Of a stretch of DNA of 36,383 bases, positions 1 through 8,246 are shown piece after piece. Numbering within the stretch: the stretch's first letter is position 1; the number at the start of each line of letters is the position of its first letter. A model generated the notes under the pieces. It did not search any database. It was not told the DNA's origin and was given only the letters and a program-made list of their open reading frames with translations. Source of the stretch: Bacillota bacterium (GTDB lineage Bacteria; Bacillota; Clostridia; Lachnospirales; Lachnospiraceae); assembly GCA_023436225.1 (NCBI GenBank), contig JAEZKA010000019.1, forward strand, positions 1-36,383, written 5' to 3'. The translations under genes and the position numbers were made by a program.

Positions 1-125
1 GATGCTTGACTATTACACAAAACAACCATGTTAAGTTGATTGAACCGCCGTGTACCGAACGGTACGCACGGTGGTGTGAGAGGTCGGAAATTTTCATATA
101 CTATGAAAATTTCCTCCTACTCGAT
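1..125 (+). mobile_element. Group II intron, 3' end (domains V and VI)
   Basis: The window starts inside the 3' part of a group II intron. Positions 42-75 form a 34-nt domain V: an ACCGCCGT/ACGGTGGT lower stem, a 2-nt bulge, and a TACC-GAAC-GGTA upper hairpin. Positions 78-122 form domain VI. GAGAGG pairs with CCT-A-CTC, leaving a bulged adenine at 119, the expected branch point, 7 nt from the proposed 3' end GAT at 123-125. The long A/T arm between (about 86-114) is self-complementary. The intron-encoded reverse transcriptase and the 5' end would lie upstream of the window. The exact 3' splice site is inferred from branch-point spacing. Confidence 0.85.
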
Positions 126-195
126 TGCTATCTAAAACTATACCCAATAACGCATAGACTCTGAATAAGTACTGCATTTGCAAACGATAAAAATC

Positions 196-226
196 TTGTC
201 TTTATACTGGAAGAATATGATATAAT
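196..226 (+). promoter_or_regulatory. Candidate promoter for the RACo-like gene
   Basis: TTGTCT at 196-201 and TATAAT at 221-226 are separated by 19 bp, with a TG at 218-219 giving an extended -10 (TGATATAAT). It lies downstream of the intron end, so the gene at 351 probably does not depend on intron read-through. The rest of 126-350 is AT-rich with no coding sequence recognised. Confidence 0.5.
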
Positions 227-350
227 TGAAACGGATCGAGTTAATCCTTATATAGTAGTTACATATTTGTAAGAATAGTATATAGACCTCGAATTTAATA
301 ATAACGTAGTATATGATTCGATATTTTCTGTGGAAATGGAGGAGTATTGC

Positions 351-1982
351 ATGAGTAAGAGTCATCTCGTTAAGGTATGGAGCCGCAAACATCTGACCCA
401 AATCCAATGCAATGAGGACGAAAGTCTTCTGGATGCGATGCGCCGCCAAGGGATATTTTATTATTCGGACTGCGGAGGAAAAGGTACCTGTAGTAAATGC
501 AAAATAAAGATGCTTAGCGGTACTGCAGAGCCTGGACCGGAGGAGATCAGAAGATTATCCGAGGAGGAGCGAAGGCAAGGATATCGTTTGGCCTGCCGAG
601 TTTTTCCTAAAATGGAGTTGGAGATAGAGCTTAGTGATTATGATGAGAGAGTAGAGGCAGTTGTGTCCACGAAGGATATTACACCTTATATTCCTCTTAA
701 TCAGGGGATAGGGGAAGAATATGCAGTTGCAATTGATCTTGGTACCACAACCCTTGTTTTTCAGTTAGTAAACTGTCAAACCGGTGTAATTATGGAATCC
801 CTGTCTTCGATGAATCCACAGCGCCGGTTTGGAGCGGATGTGATCTCCAGAATGAAGGCATCCAATGATGGTAAAAGAGAGCAGCTTAGGTTCTTGATAC
901 ACGAAGCATTGTTGGATGGTATAGATCACTTAAGGGAGGAATTCTCTGTTCCAGCAGAAAAGATATGTCATATCACAATAGCAGGAAATACATCCATGAT
1001 TCATCTGCTGATGGGATATTCCTGCGAAGAGCTGGGAAAGTATCCGTTTCAGCCTGTTCATGTTGGCATCCTCCAGAAAGAGTTTTCTGAGTTTTTTGGA
1101 GAGGCGTGGAGACTCAGGACGAGCCATAGGGAAGAAAATGGTGTTGATGATAGGATCAGAGCAAAGGTTACTATTTTACCAGGGATATCAGCCTTTGTCG
1201 GAGGTGATATAGTAGCTGGGCTAGGCTTGTGTGGCTTTGATCATAGTAAGGAAATATGCCTCTTTTTGGACCTGGGTACGAATGGGGAATTGGCTCTCGG
1301 TAATAAGGATAGGCTTTTGGTTACATCCACTGCGGCAGGTCCTGCTTTCGAAGGAGGGAATATCTCAATCGGTATGGGGTCCATTCCCGGTGCAATCAGT
1401 AAGATTAGTATTAGGGAGGGAAGGATTTATCCTGAGACCATAGGAGGTCAAAAGCCCATCGGTATATGCGGTACAGGCGTGATCGAACTCTGCTCTGAGC
1501 TGCTTAAGAGTGGGATTATGGATGCTACCGGGTTACTGCGGGAGGATTATTTTGAGGAAGGCTTCCTGATCGATCAGGAGGCTGGAAAGCAGCTACGATT
1601 TCTACAAAGAGATATCAGAGAATTACAGCTGGCTAAGGCGGCAATTCGCGCAGGAATTGAACTGTTGATCAAAAGCTTCGGATGTACGTATGAGGAAATT
1701 GACAGACTATATCTGGCAGGAGGCTTCGGTTATGTGCTTCCGGTTAAGAAGTCGGTGCATATCGGATTGCTCCCAAAACAACTGGAGGAAAAAATTGTGG
1801 CAATCGGAAACGCCTCATTGGCTGGAGCAATCCGTTATACAATGGATCCGGATTTTCCGGCAAGATTGGATAAGCTGGTTGGAATGGCGCAAGAGCTTCA
1901 CATTGCCAACCAGAACGAATTTCAGGAATTATATATTCGGTTTATGAATTTCCCCTCCAGTGAAGAAGAGGATGTAACATAG
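351..1982 (+). CDS. RACo-type ASKHA protein: reductive activator of corrinoid proteins (2Fe-2S plus DUF4445)
   Basis: About 543 aa. The ATG at 351 is preferred over the in-frame GTG at 330 because GGAGGAG (338-344) sits 6 nt before it. The N-terminal domain is a plant-type 2Fe-2S ferredoxin with Cys41, Cys47, Cys50 and Cys82 (CX5CX2C then a distal Cys). The rest is the ASKHA ATPase fold typical of RACo: an AIDLGTTT phosphate motif, AGNTSM, LDLGTNGEL, a GICGTG segment and LAGGFG near the C-terminus. Such proteins use ATP to reduce Co(II) corrinoid cofactors back to Co(I) in methyltransferase systems. No corrinoid protein or methyltransferase is adjacent, so the substrate is unknown. The gene converges on the araC-type gene with a 7-nt gap. 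Confidence 0.88.
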   Translation: MSKSHLVKVWSRKHLTQIQCNEDESLLDAMRRQGIFYYSDCGGKGTCSKCKIKMLSGTAEPGPEEIRRLSEEERRQGYRLACRVFPKMELEIELSDYDERVEAVVSTKDITPYIPLNQGIGEEYAVAIDLGTTTLVFQLVNCQTGVIMESLSSMNPQRRFGADVISRMKASNDGKREQLRFLIHEALLDGIDHLREEFSVPAEKICHITIAGNTSMIHLLMGYSCEELGKYPFQPVHVGILQKEFSEFFGEAWRLRTSHREENGVDDRIRAKVTILPGISAFVGGDIVAGLGLCGFDHSKEICLFLDLGTNGELALGNKDRLLVTSTAAGPAFEGGNISIGMGSIPGAISKISIREGRIYPETIGGQKPIGICGTGVIELCSELLKSGIMDATGLLREDYFEEGFLIDQEAGKQLRFLQRDIRELQLAKAAIRAGIELLIKSFGCTYEEIDRLYLAGGFGYVLPVKKSVHIGLLPKQLEEKIVAIGNASLAGAIRYTMDPDFPARLDKLVGMAQELHIANQNEFQELYIRFMNFPSSEEEDVT

Positions 1983-1989
1983 AAAGCTG

Positions 1990-2844
1990 CTAATTGGACT
2001 TTCGGATGATATAGGAATCTTCCTGATGAGGCTCAGTATGACGATACTGAAGTGGTGTGATATGTAGAAACCTTTTAAAATGCTTATTAAAGGAGGAGGC
2101 ATCTTGAAAACCACAGGAATAAGCAATCTCTGACATGGATAAGGAGGAGGCTTCCAAAAGATGCTGAGCTATATTAATCCGGTGCTTCGTAAGATATTCC
2201 TTTGGTGAAATACCAAGATGCTTTTGGAATAGTTTAAACAGATAGGTACGGTCGATGTTCAAATACGCAGAGATATCCGTAATCTTAATATCATAAACAT
2301 AATTATTATGAATATAATCCATTGCCTTGGCGATATAATGCTCATTCAGCATAGTTTTGTTAGGGTCCTTTGGAGAACACATATGAGAAAAGCATTGATA
2401 GAGTAGCCCTAGGCATGCAAAATCATTGCTTCGTAAATGGTGAAAGGCAGCAATCAAGGACATAAAATCATCCCATAGAAGGCCATGACTGTAATCCCTG
2501 ACCAAGTGGCTGGTATGGGATAGACCGCAATTAGTCAGCATGGTATCTACATCAGAGCCATCAAAGCCAATCCAGCAATATTCCCATGGATCGGCTTCAT
2601 CGGCTTGGTAGAAGGCCGTAACTCCAGGAAAGATAAGAAAGCCTTCCCCTCCCCCCACCGGATAGACCCGGTTGCCTACATGGAAGGTACCCTTTCCACG
2701 ACGGACAAAATGAAGAAGGTAATGGGGACGTATCGCAGGTCCGAAGGAATGGCTAGGAGCACATTCTTCATGACCGCAGTGGTACAAGATGAAGGGACGG
2801 TGAGAAGGAATGTTTGGCGTAATCTCATTTGTAATTGCTTTCAT
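1990..2844 (-). CDS. AraC-family transcriptional regulator
   Basis: 284 aa on the minus strand, with AAGGAG upstream of the ATG at 2844. The N-terminal half is an AraC-type cupin (sensing) domain with a GKGTFHVGNRVYPVGGG stretch. The C-terminal ~100 residues carry two helix-turn-helix motifs, including the typical second-HTH segment IAYSCGFQDASSFNKHFKR. It is divergent from the GH4 alpha-galactosidase at 3057, sharing a ~210-bp intergenic region, which suggests that it senses a sugar and activates that gene. The direct target is inferred from layout only. Confidence 0.9.
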   Translation of the reverse strand: MKAITNEITPNIPSHRPFILYHCGHEECAPSHSFGPAIRPHYLLHFVRRGKGTFHVGNRVYPVGGGEGFLIFPGVTAFYQADEADPWEYCWIGFDGSDVDTMLTNCGLSHTSHLVRDYSHGLLWDDFMSLIAAFHHLRSNDFACLGLLYQCFSHMCSPKDPNKTMLNEHYIAKAMDYIHNNYVYDIKITDISAYLNIDRTYLFKLFQKHLGISPKEYLTKHRINIAQHLLEASSLSMSEIAYSCGFQDASSFNKHFKRFLHITPLQYRHTEPHQEDSYIIRKSN

Positions 2845-2991
2845 TTGTTCTCCTTTCGATTGATTTATTAGTTGGGGGAGTTATAGATATTTCATGGTTT
2901 TTGTTTTTAAGATATTGGGTATTATATTAAATCGATTTTGTGATAAATCAGGTTTGGTCAACAAAACAACAATTATTTGAAACATAAAGCA

Positions 2992-3020
2992 TAGATTCGT
3001 TATCCAGTATCCGATATAAT
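2992..3020 (+). promoter_or_regulatory. Candidate melA promoter
   Basis: TATAAT at 3015-3020 is preceded at 17 bp by a poor -35 (TAGATT, 2992-2997). A good -10 with a weak -35 fits an AraC-activated promoter. No clear operator repeat or catabolite-response element was recognised in 2845-3056. Confidence 0.4.
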
Positions 3021-3056
3021 CAAGTTTATTAACATCAAATGAAAAGGAGATACATT

Positions 3057-4379
3057 ATGATTAAAATTACTTTTATGGGTGCCGGAAGCACTGTGTTTGC
3101 AAGAAATGTTCTTGGAGACTGCATGTGTACCCCCAGTTTACGTGATGCAGAGATTGCATTATATGATATTGATGATACCCGACTGAAAGAGTCTGAGATT
3201 ATATTAAATGCAATCAACAAAAATGTCAATTCTTCTCGTGCCACAATTAAGACCTATCTTGGAGTGGAGGAAAGAAAGGAAGCACTTCGTAATGCAGATT
3301 TCGTAGTAAATGCGATTCAGGTAGGAGGCTACGATCCATGTACGATCACTGATTTTGAGATACCGAAGAAATACGGTCTGAAGCAGACTATCGCGGATAC
3401 CCTTGGTATTGGAGGAATCATGAGGGGACTCAGAACCATACCGGTACTAAGAGATTTTGCAAGGGATATGGAAGAGGTTTGTCCCGATGCACTATTCTTA
3501 AATTATACCAATCCGATGGCAATTTTGACCGGATATATGCAGCGCTACACTAAGATTAAGACGGTAGGCTTATGCCATAGCGTACAGGTATGCTCCAGAG
3601 ATCTTCTGAAAGGCCTCGGCATGGAGGATAAGATTGAAGGAAGAAGTGATCTGATTGCTGGAATCAACCATATGGCTTGGCTATTGGATATCAAGGATAA
3701 GGATGGCAAGGATCTATACCCGGATATCAAGGTGAGAGCGGCTAAGAAGAATGCAGAGGAAAAACATAAGGATATGGTGCGTTATGAATACATCCGACGC
3801 CTGGGATATTATTGTACCGAATCCAGTGAGCACAATGCGGAGTACAACCCCTTCTTTATTAAATCGAATTATCCACAGTTCATTGAAGATTATCAAATTC
3901 CTCTGGATGAATACCCAAGAAGATGCATTAATCAGATCAAAGGCTGGGAAGAGGAGAAAAACAATATATTGCAGGACGGAAAAATCACCCACGAGCGTTC
4001 TGAGGAATATGCCTCCTATATCATGGAAGCTGTTGTGACAAATAAACCCATCAAAATAGGCGGTAACGTATTGAACACAGGTTTGATCGATAATCTTCCT
4101 GCTGATGCATGCGTAGAAGTACCTTGCCTTGTGGATGCGGGTGGCATTCATCCCTGTCATGTCGGAAAGCTTCCAGTACAGCTGGCAGCCATGAATATGA
4201 CCAATATCAATCCCCAGCTCCTTACTATTGAAGCGGCTGTTACAGGTAAACGAGAGCATATCTATCATGCGGCTATGCTCGACCCTCATACCGCAGCCGA
4301 GTTGTCCATTGATGATATTGTGGCAATGTGCGATGAATTAATCGCAGCCCACGGAACATATATGAAAGATTATCAGTAA
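3057..4379 (+). CDS. melA: Alpha-galactosidase, glycoside hydrolase family 4
   Basis: 440 aa. The ATG at 3057 is chosen because AAAAGGAGA (3042-3050) lies just before it; the upstream ATG at 3039 overlaps that site. GH4 enzymes use NAD+, Mn2+ and a redox-elimination mechanism. Visible features are the N-terminal Rossmann motif GAGST (from residue 8), NYTNPMA, the Mn-site CHSVQ motif (around residue 172) and NHMAW (around 203), plus TESSEHNAEY. The sequence reads throughout like Bacillus MelA from memory (VGGYDP, DFEIPKKYGL, GGNVLNTGLI, DPHTAAELS), favouring alpha-galactosidase over the GH4 alpha-glucosidases or galacturonidases. It is a cytosolic enzyme for raffinose-family sugars or melibiose; no transporter is adjacent. 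Confidence 0.9.
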   Translation: MIKITFMGAGSTVFARNVLGDCMCTPSLRDAEIALYDIDDTRLKESEIILNAINKNVNSSRATIKTYLGVEERKEALRNADFVVNAIQVGGYDPCTITDFEIPKKYGLKQTIADTLGIGGIMRGLRTIPVLRDFARDMEEVCPDALFLNYTNPMAILTGYMQRYTKIKTVGLCHSVQVCSRDLLKGLGMEDKIEGRSDLIAGINHMAWLLDIKDKDGKDLYPDIKVRAAKKNAEEKHKDMVRYEYIRRLGYYCTESSEHNAEYNPFFIKSNYPQFIEDYQIPLDEYPRRCINQIKGWEEEKNNILQDGKITHERSEEYASYIMEAVVTNKPIKIGGNVLNTGLIDNLPADACVEVPCLVDAGGIHPCHVGKLPVQLAAMNMTNINPQLLTIEAAVTGKREHIYHAAMLDPHTAAELSIDDIVAMCDELIAAHGTYMKDYQ

Positions 4380-4438
4380 ACACTACTAACAGGCAAAGTT
4401 GTCCTTTGAATCAATTTGTGTCAATTGGTAGCAAATCA

Positions 4439-4475
4439 TCAGCGGTGTTGATCGGTATTTGATCAACACCGCTGA
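4439..4475 (+). terminator. Strong stem-loop after melA, no T-run
   Basis: A perfect 15-bp inverted repeat (TCAGCGGTGTTGATC, 7-nt loop, complement) lies 60 bp after melA. It has no following run of T on either strand, so it may be a weak terminator or an mRNA 3'-end stabiliser rather than a classical intrinsic terminator. Confidence 0.5.
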
Positions 4476-4484
4476 AAGTGTAAC

Positions 4485-4513
4485 TGGATTAACCAGCCTG
4501 TATCGTGTATAAT
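4485..4513 (+). promoter_or_regulatory. Candidate ispF promoter
   Basis: TATAAT at 4508-4513 with a poor -35 (TGGATT, 4485-4490) at 17-bp spacing. It lies directly after the melA stem-loop and about 50 bp before ispF. Confidence 0.4.
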
Positions 4514-4566
4514 GATAGAGTAGTATAAAAATATCTTATTGAACTATTTGGAGGAAATTATTATAT

Positions 4567-5118
4567 ATGAGAATTGGAACAGGTTATGATGTCCATAAAC
4601 TAGTCGAGGGCCGAGAGTTGATTCTAGGAGGGGTTACAATCCCATATGAAAAGGGGTTATTAGGTCATTCCGATGCTGATGTTCTAATACATGCAGTTAT
4701 GGATGCCTTACTGGGAGCTGCAGCACTGGGTGACATCGGAAAGCATTTTCCGGATTCCGATGAGGCATACCTAGGTGCATCCAGTATAGAATTACTGAAG
4801 CATGTGAGAGTACTTCTGGAAGATAAGCTATACCTGATCGAGAATATCGATGCCACTATAATCGCCCAGAGACCTAAGTTGGCGGATTTTCTTCCGATCA
4901 TGATAAAGAATATGGCACAAGCACTTGGAATTGAAGAGGACCGAATCAATGTCAAGGCAACGACAGAGGAGGGACTTGGTTTTACCGGTGCCGGGCTGGG
5001 AATTGCAGCAAATGCAGTCTGCCTGCTGGAAAGCATGCAAAACTACCAGTTCGATGCAACCCCTGGTCAAACAATCGGTGGTTGTAGCGGTTGTAGCGGC
5101 TGTACAAAGCGTAATTGA
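4567..5118 (+). CDS. ispF: 2-C-methyl-D-erythritol 2,4-cyclodiphosphate synthase with Cys-rich C-terminal tail
   Basis: 183 aa, preceded by GGAGG. IspF cyclises CDP-ME 2-phosphate to MEcPP in the MEP isoprenoid pathway. The metal ligands Asp8, His10 and His42 are visible (GYDVH and SDADVLIHAV), as is the core motif KATTEEGLGFTGAG. The family core is about 157 residues and is complete here by roughly residue 157. The remaining ~25 residues are an added tail ending in GGCSGCSGCTKRN, which places three cysteines at 173, 176 and 179 (CX2CX2C). The tail is not needed for the known reaction. The gene appears to be a single transcription unit before the T-box. Confidence 0.95.
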   Translation: MRIGTGYDVHKLVEGRELILGGVTIPYEKGLLGHSDADVLIHAVMDALLGAAALGDIGKHFPDSDEAYLGASSIELLKHVRVLLEDKLYLIENIDATIIAQRPKLADFLPIMIKNMAQALGIEEDRINVKATTEEGLGFTGAGLGIAANAVCLLESMQNYQFDATPGQTIGGCSGCSGCTKRN

Positions 5119-5127
5119 TAAAAAGTG

Positions 5128-5156
5128 TTGACAAATAATTCAACAATGCATACAAT
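5128..5156 (+). promoter_or_regulatory. Promoter of the cysE-cysS-mrnC operon
   Basis: A consensus TTGACA (5128-5133) is followed after exactly 17 bp by TACAAT (5151-5156). It places the transcript start near 5163, immediately ahead of the T-box leader. Confidence 0.8.
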
Positions 5157-5162
5157 ATGCAA

Positions 5163-5415
5163 TATATAATAGTAAAAGCGATGAACGGAAAAGTAGCTCA
5201 TAACGAAAGCATCAGAGATAGAATGTCACCGGCTGAAAGCATTCTTTGCGAAACTATGAGGGAAGTGCATCCGGGAGCTGGTTCGGTGAGGCAGTTGCTT
5301 AGCCGGACACGGTAACAGCCGTTATCTGTGCCAAGATGTAGGTTTGAGTTAAAACTTACAAATAGAGTGGAACCGCGTATTTCACCGCCTCTATATTTAG
5401 AGAGGCGGTGTTTTT
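5163..5415 (+). promoter_or_regulatory. T-box riboswitch, cysteine specifier (TGC)
   Basis: The leader between the promoter and cysE carries the T-box sequence AGAGTGGAACCGCG at 5364-5377, followed by a terminator. Stem I contains the GATGAACGGAAAAGTAG segment with AGTA on the 5' side of the specifier loop. The 3' side reads GGAAG-TGC-A, so the specifier codon is TGC (Cys) at 5266-5268. The ctcata/tatgag pairing closes the helix above it. Uncharged tRNA-Cys should bind here and stabilise the antiterminator, switching on the Cys biosynthesis and charging genes downstream. The specifier assignment agrees with the downstream genes. Confidence 0.93.
5383..5415 (+). terminator. T-box regulated terminator
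   Basis: A perfect 10-bp stem, CACCGCCTCT / AGAGGCGGTG, with an 8-nt loop followed by TTTTT. It is mutually exclusive with the antiterminator formed by the T-box sequence just upstream. Confidence 0.92.
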
Positions 5416-5484
5416 GATTCGTTCCGACAAAATACGCTAATGTATGCTTTCAATTGAATATTAATTCTCAAAGGGGATGTAAAT

Positions 5485-6207
5485 ATGGGGTTCATTAAAT
5501 ATATCAAAGAGGAAATGCAGATAATTAAAGAAAGAGATCCTGCAATTAAGACACCACTTGAGGTTTTTCTCTATCCGAGCTTTCGAGCCATCATAAGATA
5601 TCGAATTGCCCATTATTTATACGTCAGAAAACACTATTTTCTAGCCAGATGGTACTCTCAGCGGACGGTAAGAAAGACTGGTATTGAGATACATCCAGGA
5701 GCTACAATCGGTAAAGGTCTTTTTATTGATCACGGCCATGGAGTTGTGATCGGTGAGACGGCTATCGTCGGAGATAATGTCACTTTATATCAGGGAGTTA
5801 CTCTCGGAGGTACCGGTAAAGAGCATGGTAAGCGCCATCCGACCATAGGCAATAATGTAATGATCAGTGCAGGGGCGAAGGTATTAGGATCCTTCACCAT
5901 CGGTGAAAACTCCAAGATTGGTGCAGGCTCCGTGGTCCTATCAGAGGTACCACCGAACTCAACCGTAGTCGGTGTACCCGGAAGAGTTGTTAAAATGAAT
6001 GATGTACGAGTTCCCAGAGAAGATATGGATCAAATTCATCTACCAGATCCTGTTAAGAAGGAGATGGCCTGTCTCCAGAATGAGAATATTTGTCTTAGAA
6101 CAGAGCTTAAGAGACTGAGCATCTTGATAGACGAGCTGGAAAAAAAGATTGACCAAGATACATTATCCTCTAACCGGGAGGAGAAGGAGCAGCTGCTTCA
6201 TCATTAA
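5485..6207 (+). CDS. cysE: Serine O-acetyltransferase
   Basis: 240 aa, with AAGGGG 8 nt before the ATG. CysE acetylates serine with acetyl-CoA, the first step of cysteine synthesis. The C-terminal half is a left-handed beta-helix of hexapeptide repeats; the family-typical IHPGATIGKG, DHGHGVVIGETA and QGVTLGGTGK motifs contain the catalytic His and acetyl-CoA contacts. The N-terminal helical region (about residues 1-65) is shorter than in E. coli CysE, as is usual in Firmicutes. The last ~45 residues form a charged, coiled-coil-like helix. It is the first gene after the Cys T-box and is followed by cysS, consistent with control by cysteine supply. Confidence 0.95.
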   Translation: MGFIKYIKEEMQIIKERDPAIKTPLEVFLYPSFRAIIRYRIAHYLYVRKHYFLARWYSQRTVRKTGIEIHPGATIGKGLFIDHGHGVVIGETAIVGDNVTLYQGVTLGGTGKEHGKRHPTIGNNVMISAGAKVLGSFTIGENSKIGAGSVVLSEVPPNSTVVGVPGRVVKMNDVRVPREDMDQIHLPDPVKKEMACLQNENICLRTELKRLSILIDELEKKIDQDTLSSNREEKEQLLHH

Positions 6208-6301
6208 TACTTCTAATGGTAAAAGAAAAAAGAAAGATATGGATAAAATACGTGGAGGACGCACCTCCGGTATTGTATTACAAGTAAGTAGGAGGAGAAA
6301 C

Positions 6302-7705
6302 ATGAGAATCTATAATACCTTGACTCAGAAGAAAGAAGAATTTGTTCCCTTAGAGGAAGGAAAGGTGAGAATGTATGTCTGCGGACCGACGGTATACAAT
6401 TATATGCACATTGGAAACGCAAGACCGGCCATTGTATTTGATTCCTTCCGCAGATACCTAGAGTACCTTGGGTATCAGGTGACCTTTGTATCCAATTTCA
6501 CGGATGTGGATGATAAAATTATTAAAAAAGCAAATGAAGAGGGTATCTCTGCAACCGAGATCTCCGAGCGTTATATCAAAGAGTTTCGCACGGATATGGA
6601 TGCGTTAAATGTCAGGGAAGCAACCATTCATCCCAAGGCTACGGAGGAAATCGAAGGAATGGTAGAGATGATCGGTGATCTGATTAAGAAGGGTCATGCT
6701 TATGAGAAGAACGGTACGGTATATTTTAAGACCAGAAGCTTCCCAGAGTATGGTAAACTATCAAAAAAGAAAATAGATGATCTGGAAGCGGGTGCACGAA
6801 TTGCTGTCAGTGATGAGAAGGAAGATCCGATGGATTTCGTATTATGGAAGCCTAAGAAGGAGGGAGAGCCCTCCTGGCCGTCTCCTTGGAGTGATGGCAG
6901 ACCGGGTTGGCATATCGAATGCTCCGTAATGAGTAGAAAATACCTTGGCGAGCAAATCGACATCCATGCAGGTGGAGAGGATTTGGTATTTCCTCATCAT
7001 GAGAATGAAATAGCCCAAAGTGAAGCTTGCAATGAAAAGGAATTCGCGAGATATTGGATGCACAATGCCTTCTTAAATATTGATAATAAAAAGATGTCCA
7101 AATCCGAAGGTAACTTCTTTACGGTACGCGAAATATGCGAACTATATGATCCCCAGGTAGTTCGGTTCTTTATGCTGAATTCCCACTACCGCAGTCCACT
7201 TAATTTCAGCAAGGATCTGATGGAGTCCGCGAAGAATTCCTTAACGAGAATCCTTACTGCAATAGGACAGCTGGAGTTTCTTTTATCCGGAGATGCTTTA
7301 ACAAGCGGTGAAGTAACAGAAGAAGAGAGAAAATTACAGGGAGAAGCAGAGGGCTTGTATCATAAGTATAGAGCAGCGCTGGATGATGATTTTAACACTG
7401 CTGACGCAATTGCGGCGATCTTCGAGCTGGTGAAGCTTGCCAATACCAATTGCAGCAGCGACAGTACCAAAGCTTTTGTTCAGTCTGTCTACGATTTGAT
7501 TGTAAAGCTTTGTGATATCCTTGGTATTAGCACCAAGAAGGAAGAGGAAATGCTGGATGCGGATATAGAAAGACTCATTGAAGAACGACAGGCAGCTAGA
7601 AAGAATAAGGATTTTGCCAGATCAGATGAGATAAGAAATCTGTTATTGGAAAAGGGAATCCTTCTAGAGGATACCAGAGAAGGAGTAAGATGGAAAAGGA
7701 GCTAG
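6302..7705 (+). CDS. cysS: Cysteinyl-tRNA synthetase
   Basis: 467 aa. The ATG at 6302 follows GGAGGAG at 6291-6297; the frame stays open upstream to 6149, but that part overlaps the end of cysE and is not family-like. It is a class I synthetase charging tRNA-Cys in the cytosol. The HIGH motif is HIGN (around residue 39), and KMSKS is present around residue 263. Zinc-site residues are visible as CGPTVYN, IECSVM and HAGGEDLVFPHHENE. Length matches the family (about 465). It lies 94 bp after cysE and overlaps mrnC by 16 nt. Confidence 0.97.
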   Translation: MRIYNTLTQKKEEFVPLEEGKVRMYVCGPTVYNYMHIGNARPAIVFDSFRRYLEYLGYQVTFVSNFTDVDDKIIKKANEEGISATEISERYIKEFRTDMDALNVREATIHPKATEEIEGMVEMIGDLIKKGHAYEKNGTVYFKTRSFPEYGKLSKKKIDDLEAGARIAVSDEKEDPMDFVLWKPKKEGEPSWPSPWSDGRPGWHIECSVMSRKYLGEQIDIHAGGEDLVFPHHENEIAQSEACNEKEFARYWMHNAFLNIDNKKMSKSEGNFFTVREICELYDPQVVRFFMLNSHYRSPLNFSKDLMESAKNSLTRILTAIGQLEFLLSGDALTSGEVTEEERKLQGEAEGLYHKYRAALDDDFNTADAIAAIFELVKLANTNCSSDSTKAFVQSVYDLIVKLCDILGISTKKEEEMLDADIERLIEERQAARKNKDFARSDEIRNLLLEKGILLEDTREGVRWKRS

Positions 7706-8151
7706 ATAATGCAAGAGCTGATATCAGGATTGCAGGGTATTTAGGAAAGGTTCTTGGACTTCCAGAGACTGACATTAAGTCCTATTCCCCTTTGACATTA
7801 GCTTTTATCGGGGATTCTATCTTTGATCTGATTATTCGTACAAGCGTAGTGGAAAGTGGTAACGCACCGGTTAACAAGCTTCACAAGCGATGCTCCAATC
7901 TAGTGCAGGCTTCTGCTCAGGCAGAGCTCTATCATATGATTAAAGAGAAATTAACAGAGGAAGAGACTGCGATATTTAAGAGGGGGCGTAATGCGAAATC
8001 CTTTACCTCCGCAAAAAATGCCGGAGTAGTGGAGTATCGTACAGCTACTGGCCTGGAAGCATTAATGGGATATCTGTATCTGACTGATCAAATGGATCGA
8101 CTTCTAGAGTTGATTCAACCACAAATTCACAAAATGGTAAGTATTTCGTAA
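7690..8151 (+). CDS. mrnC: Mini-ribonuclease III
   Basis: 153 aa. The ATG overlaps the last 16 nt of cysS, so the two are translationally coupled; its ribosome site lies within cysS. Mini-III is a dimeric RNase III-like nuclease lacking a dsRNA-binding domain and matures 23S rRNA ends. Family motifs are SPLTLAFIGDSIFDLIIR with the acidic catalytic residues, and YRTATGLEALMGYLYL near the C-terminus. The cysS-mrnC order is the common Firmicute arrangement. Confidence 0.93.
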   Translation: MEKELDNARADIRIAGYLGKVLGLPETDIKSYSPLTLAFIGDSIFDLIIRTSVVESGNAPVNKLHKRCSNLVQASAQAELYHMIKEKLTEEETAIFKRGRNAKSFTSAKNAGVVEYRTATGLEALMGYLYLTDQMDRLLELIQPQIHKMVSIS

Positions 8152-8180
8152 GAAATTTGCCACTAAATTGACTTATTGAT

Positions 8181-8201
8181 ATCCTAGAATAATACTAGGA
8201 T
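8181..8201 (+). repeat. Small stem-loop after mrnC
   Basis: ATCCTAG / CTAGGAT, 7 bp with a 7-nt A/T loop, lies 30 bp after mrnC. No T-run follows, so a terminator role is uncertain. Confidence 0.35.
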
Positions 8202-8246
8202 GTGAAACACTGGCAAAGGTGACTAATTTAGTAAAATAGATTTCTA

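Noticed and set aside
138..449. 103-codon minus-strand frame at the left edge
   Set aside because: It overlaps the RACo promoter and start antisense, with A/T-driven composition and no ribosome site.
6254..6268. GGAGG-ACGCA-CCTCC hairpin between cysE and cysS
   Set aside because: It is a 5-bp stem only, not followed by T residues; it might hide a ribosome-site-like sequence, but the true cysS site at 6291 is separate.
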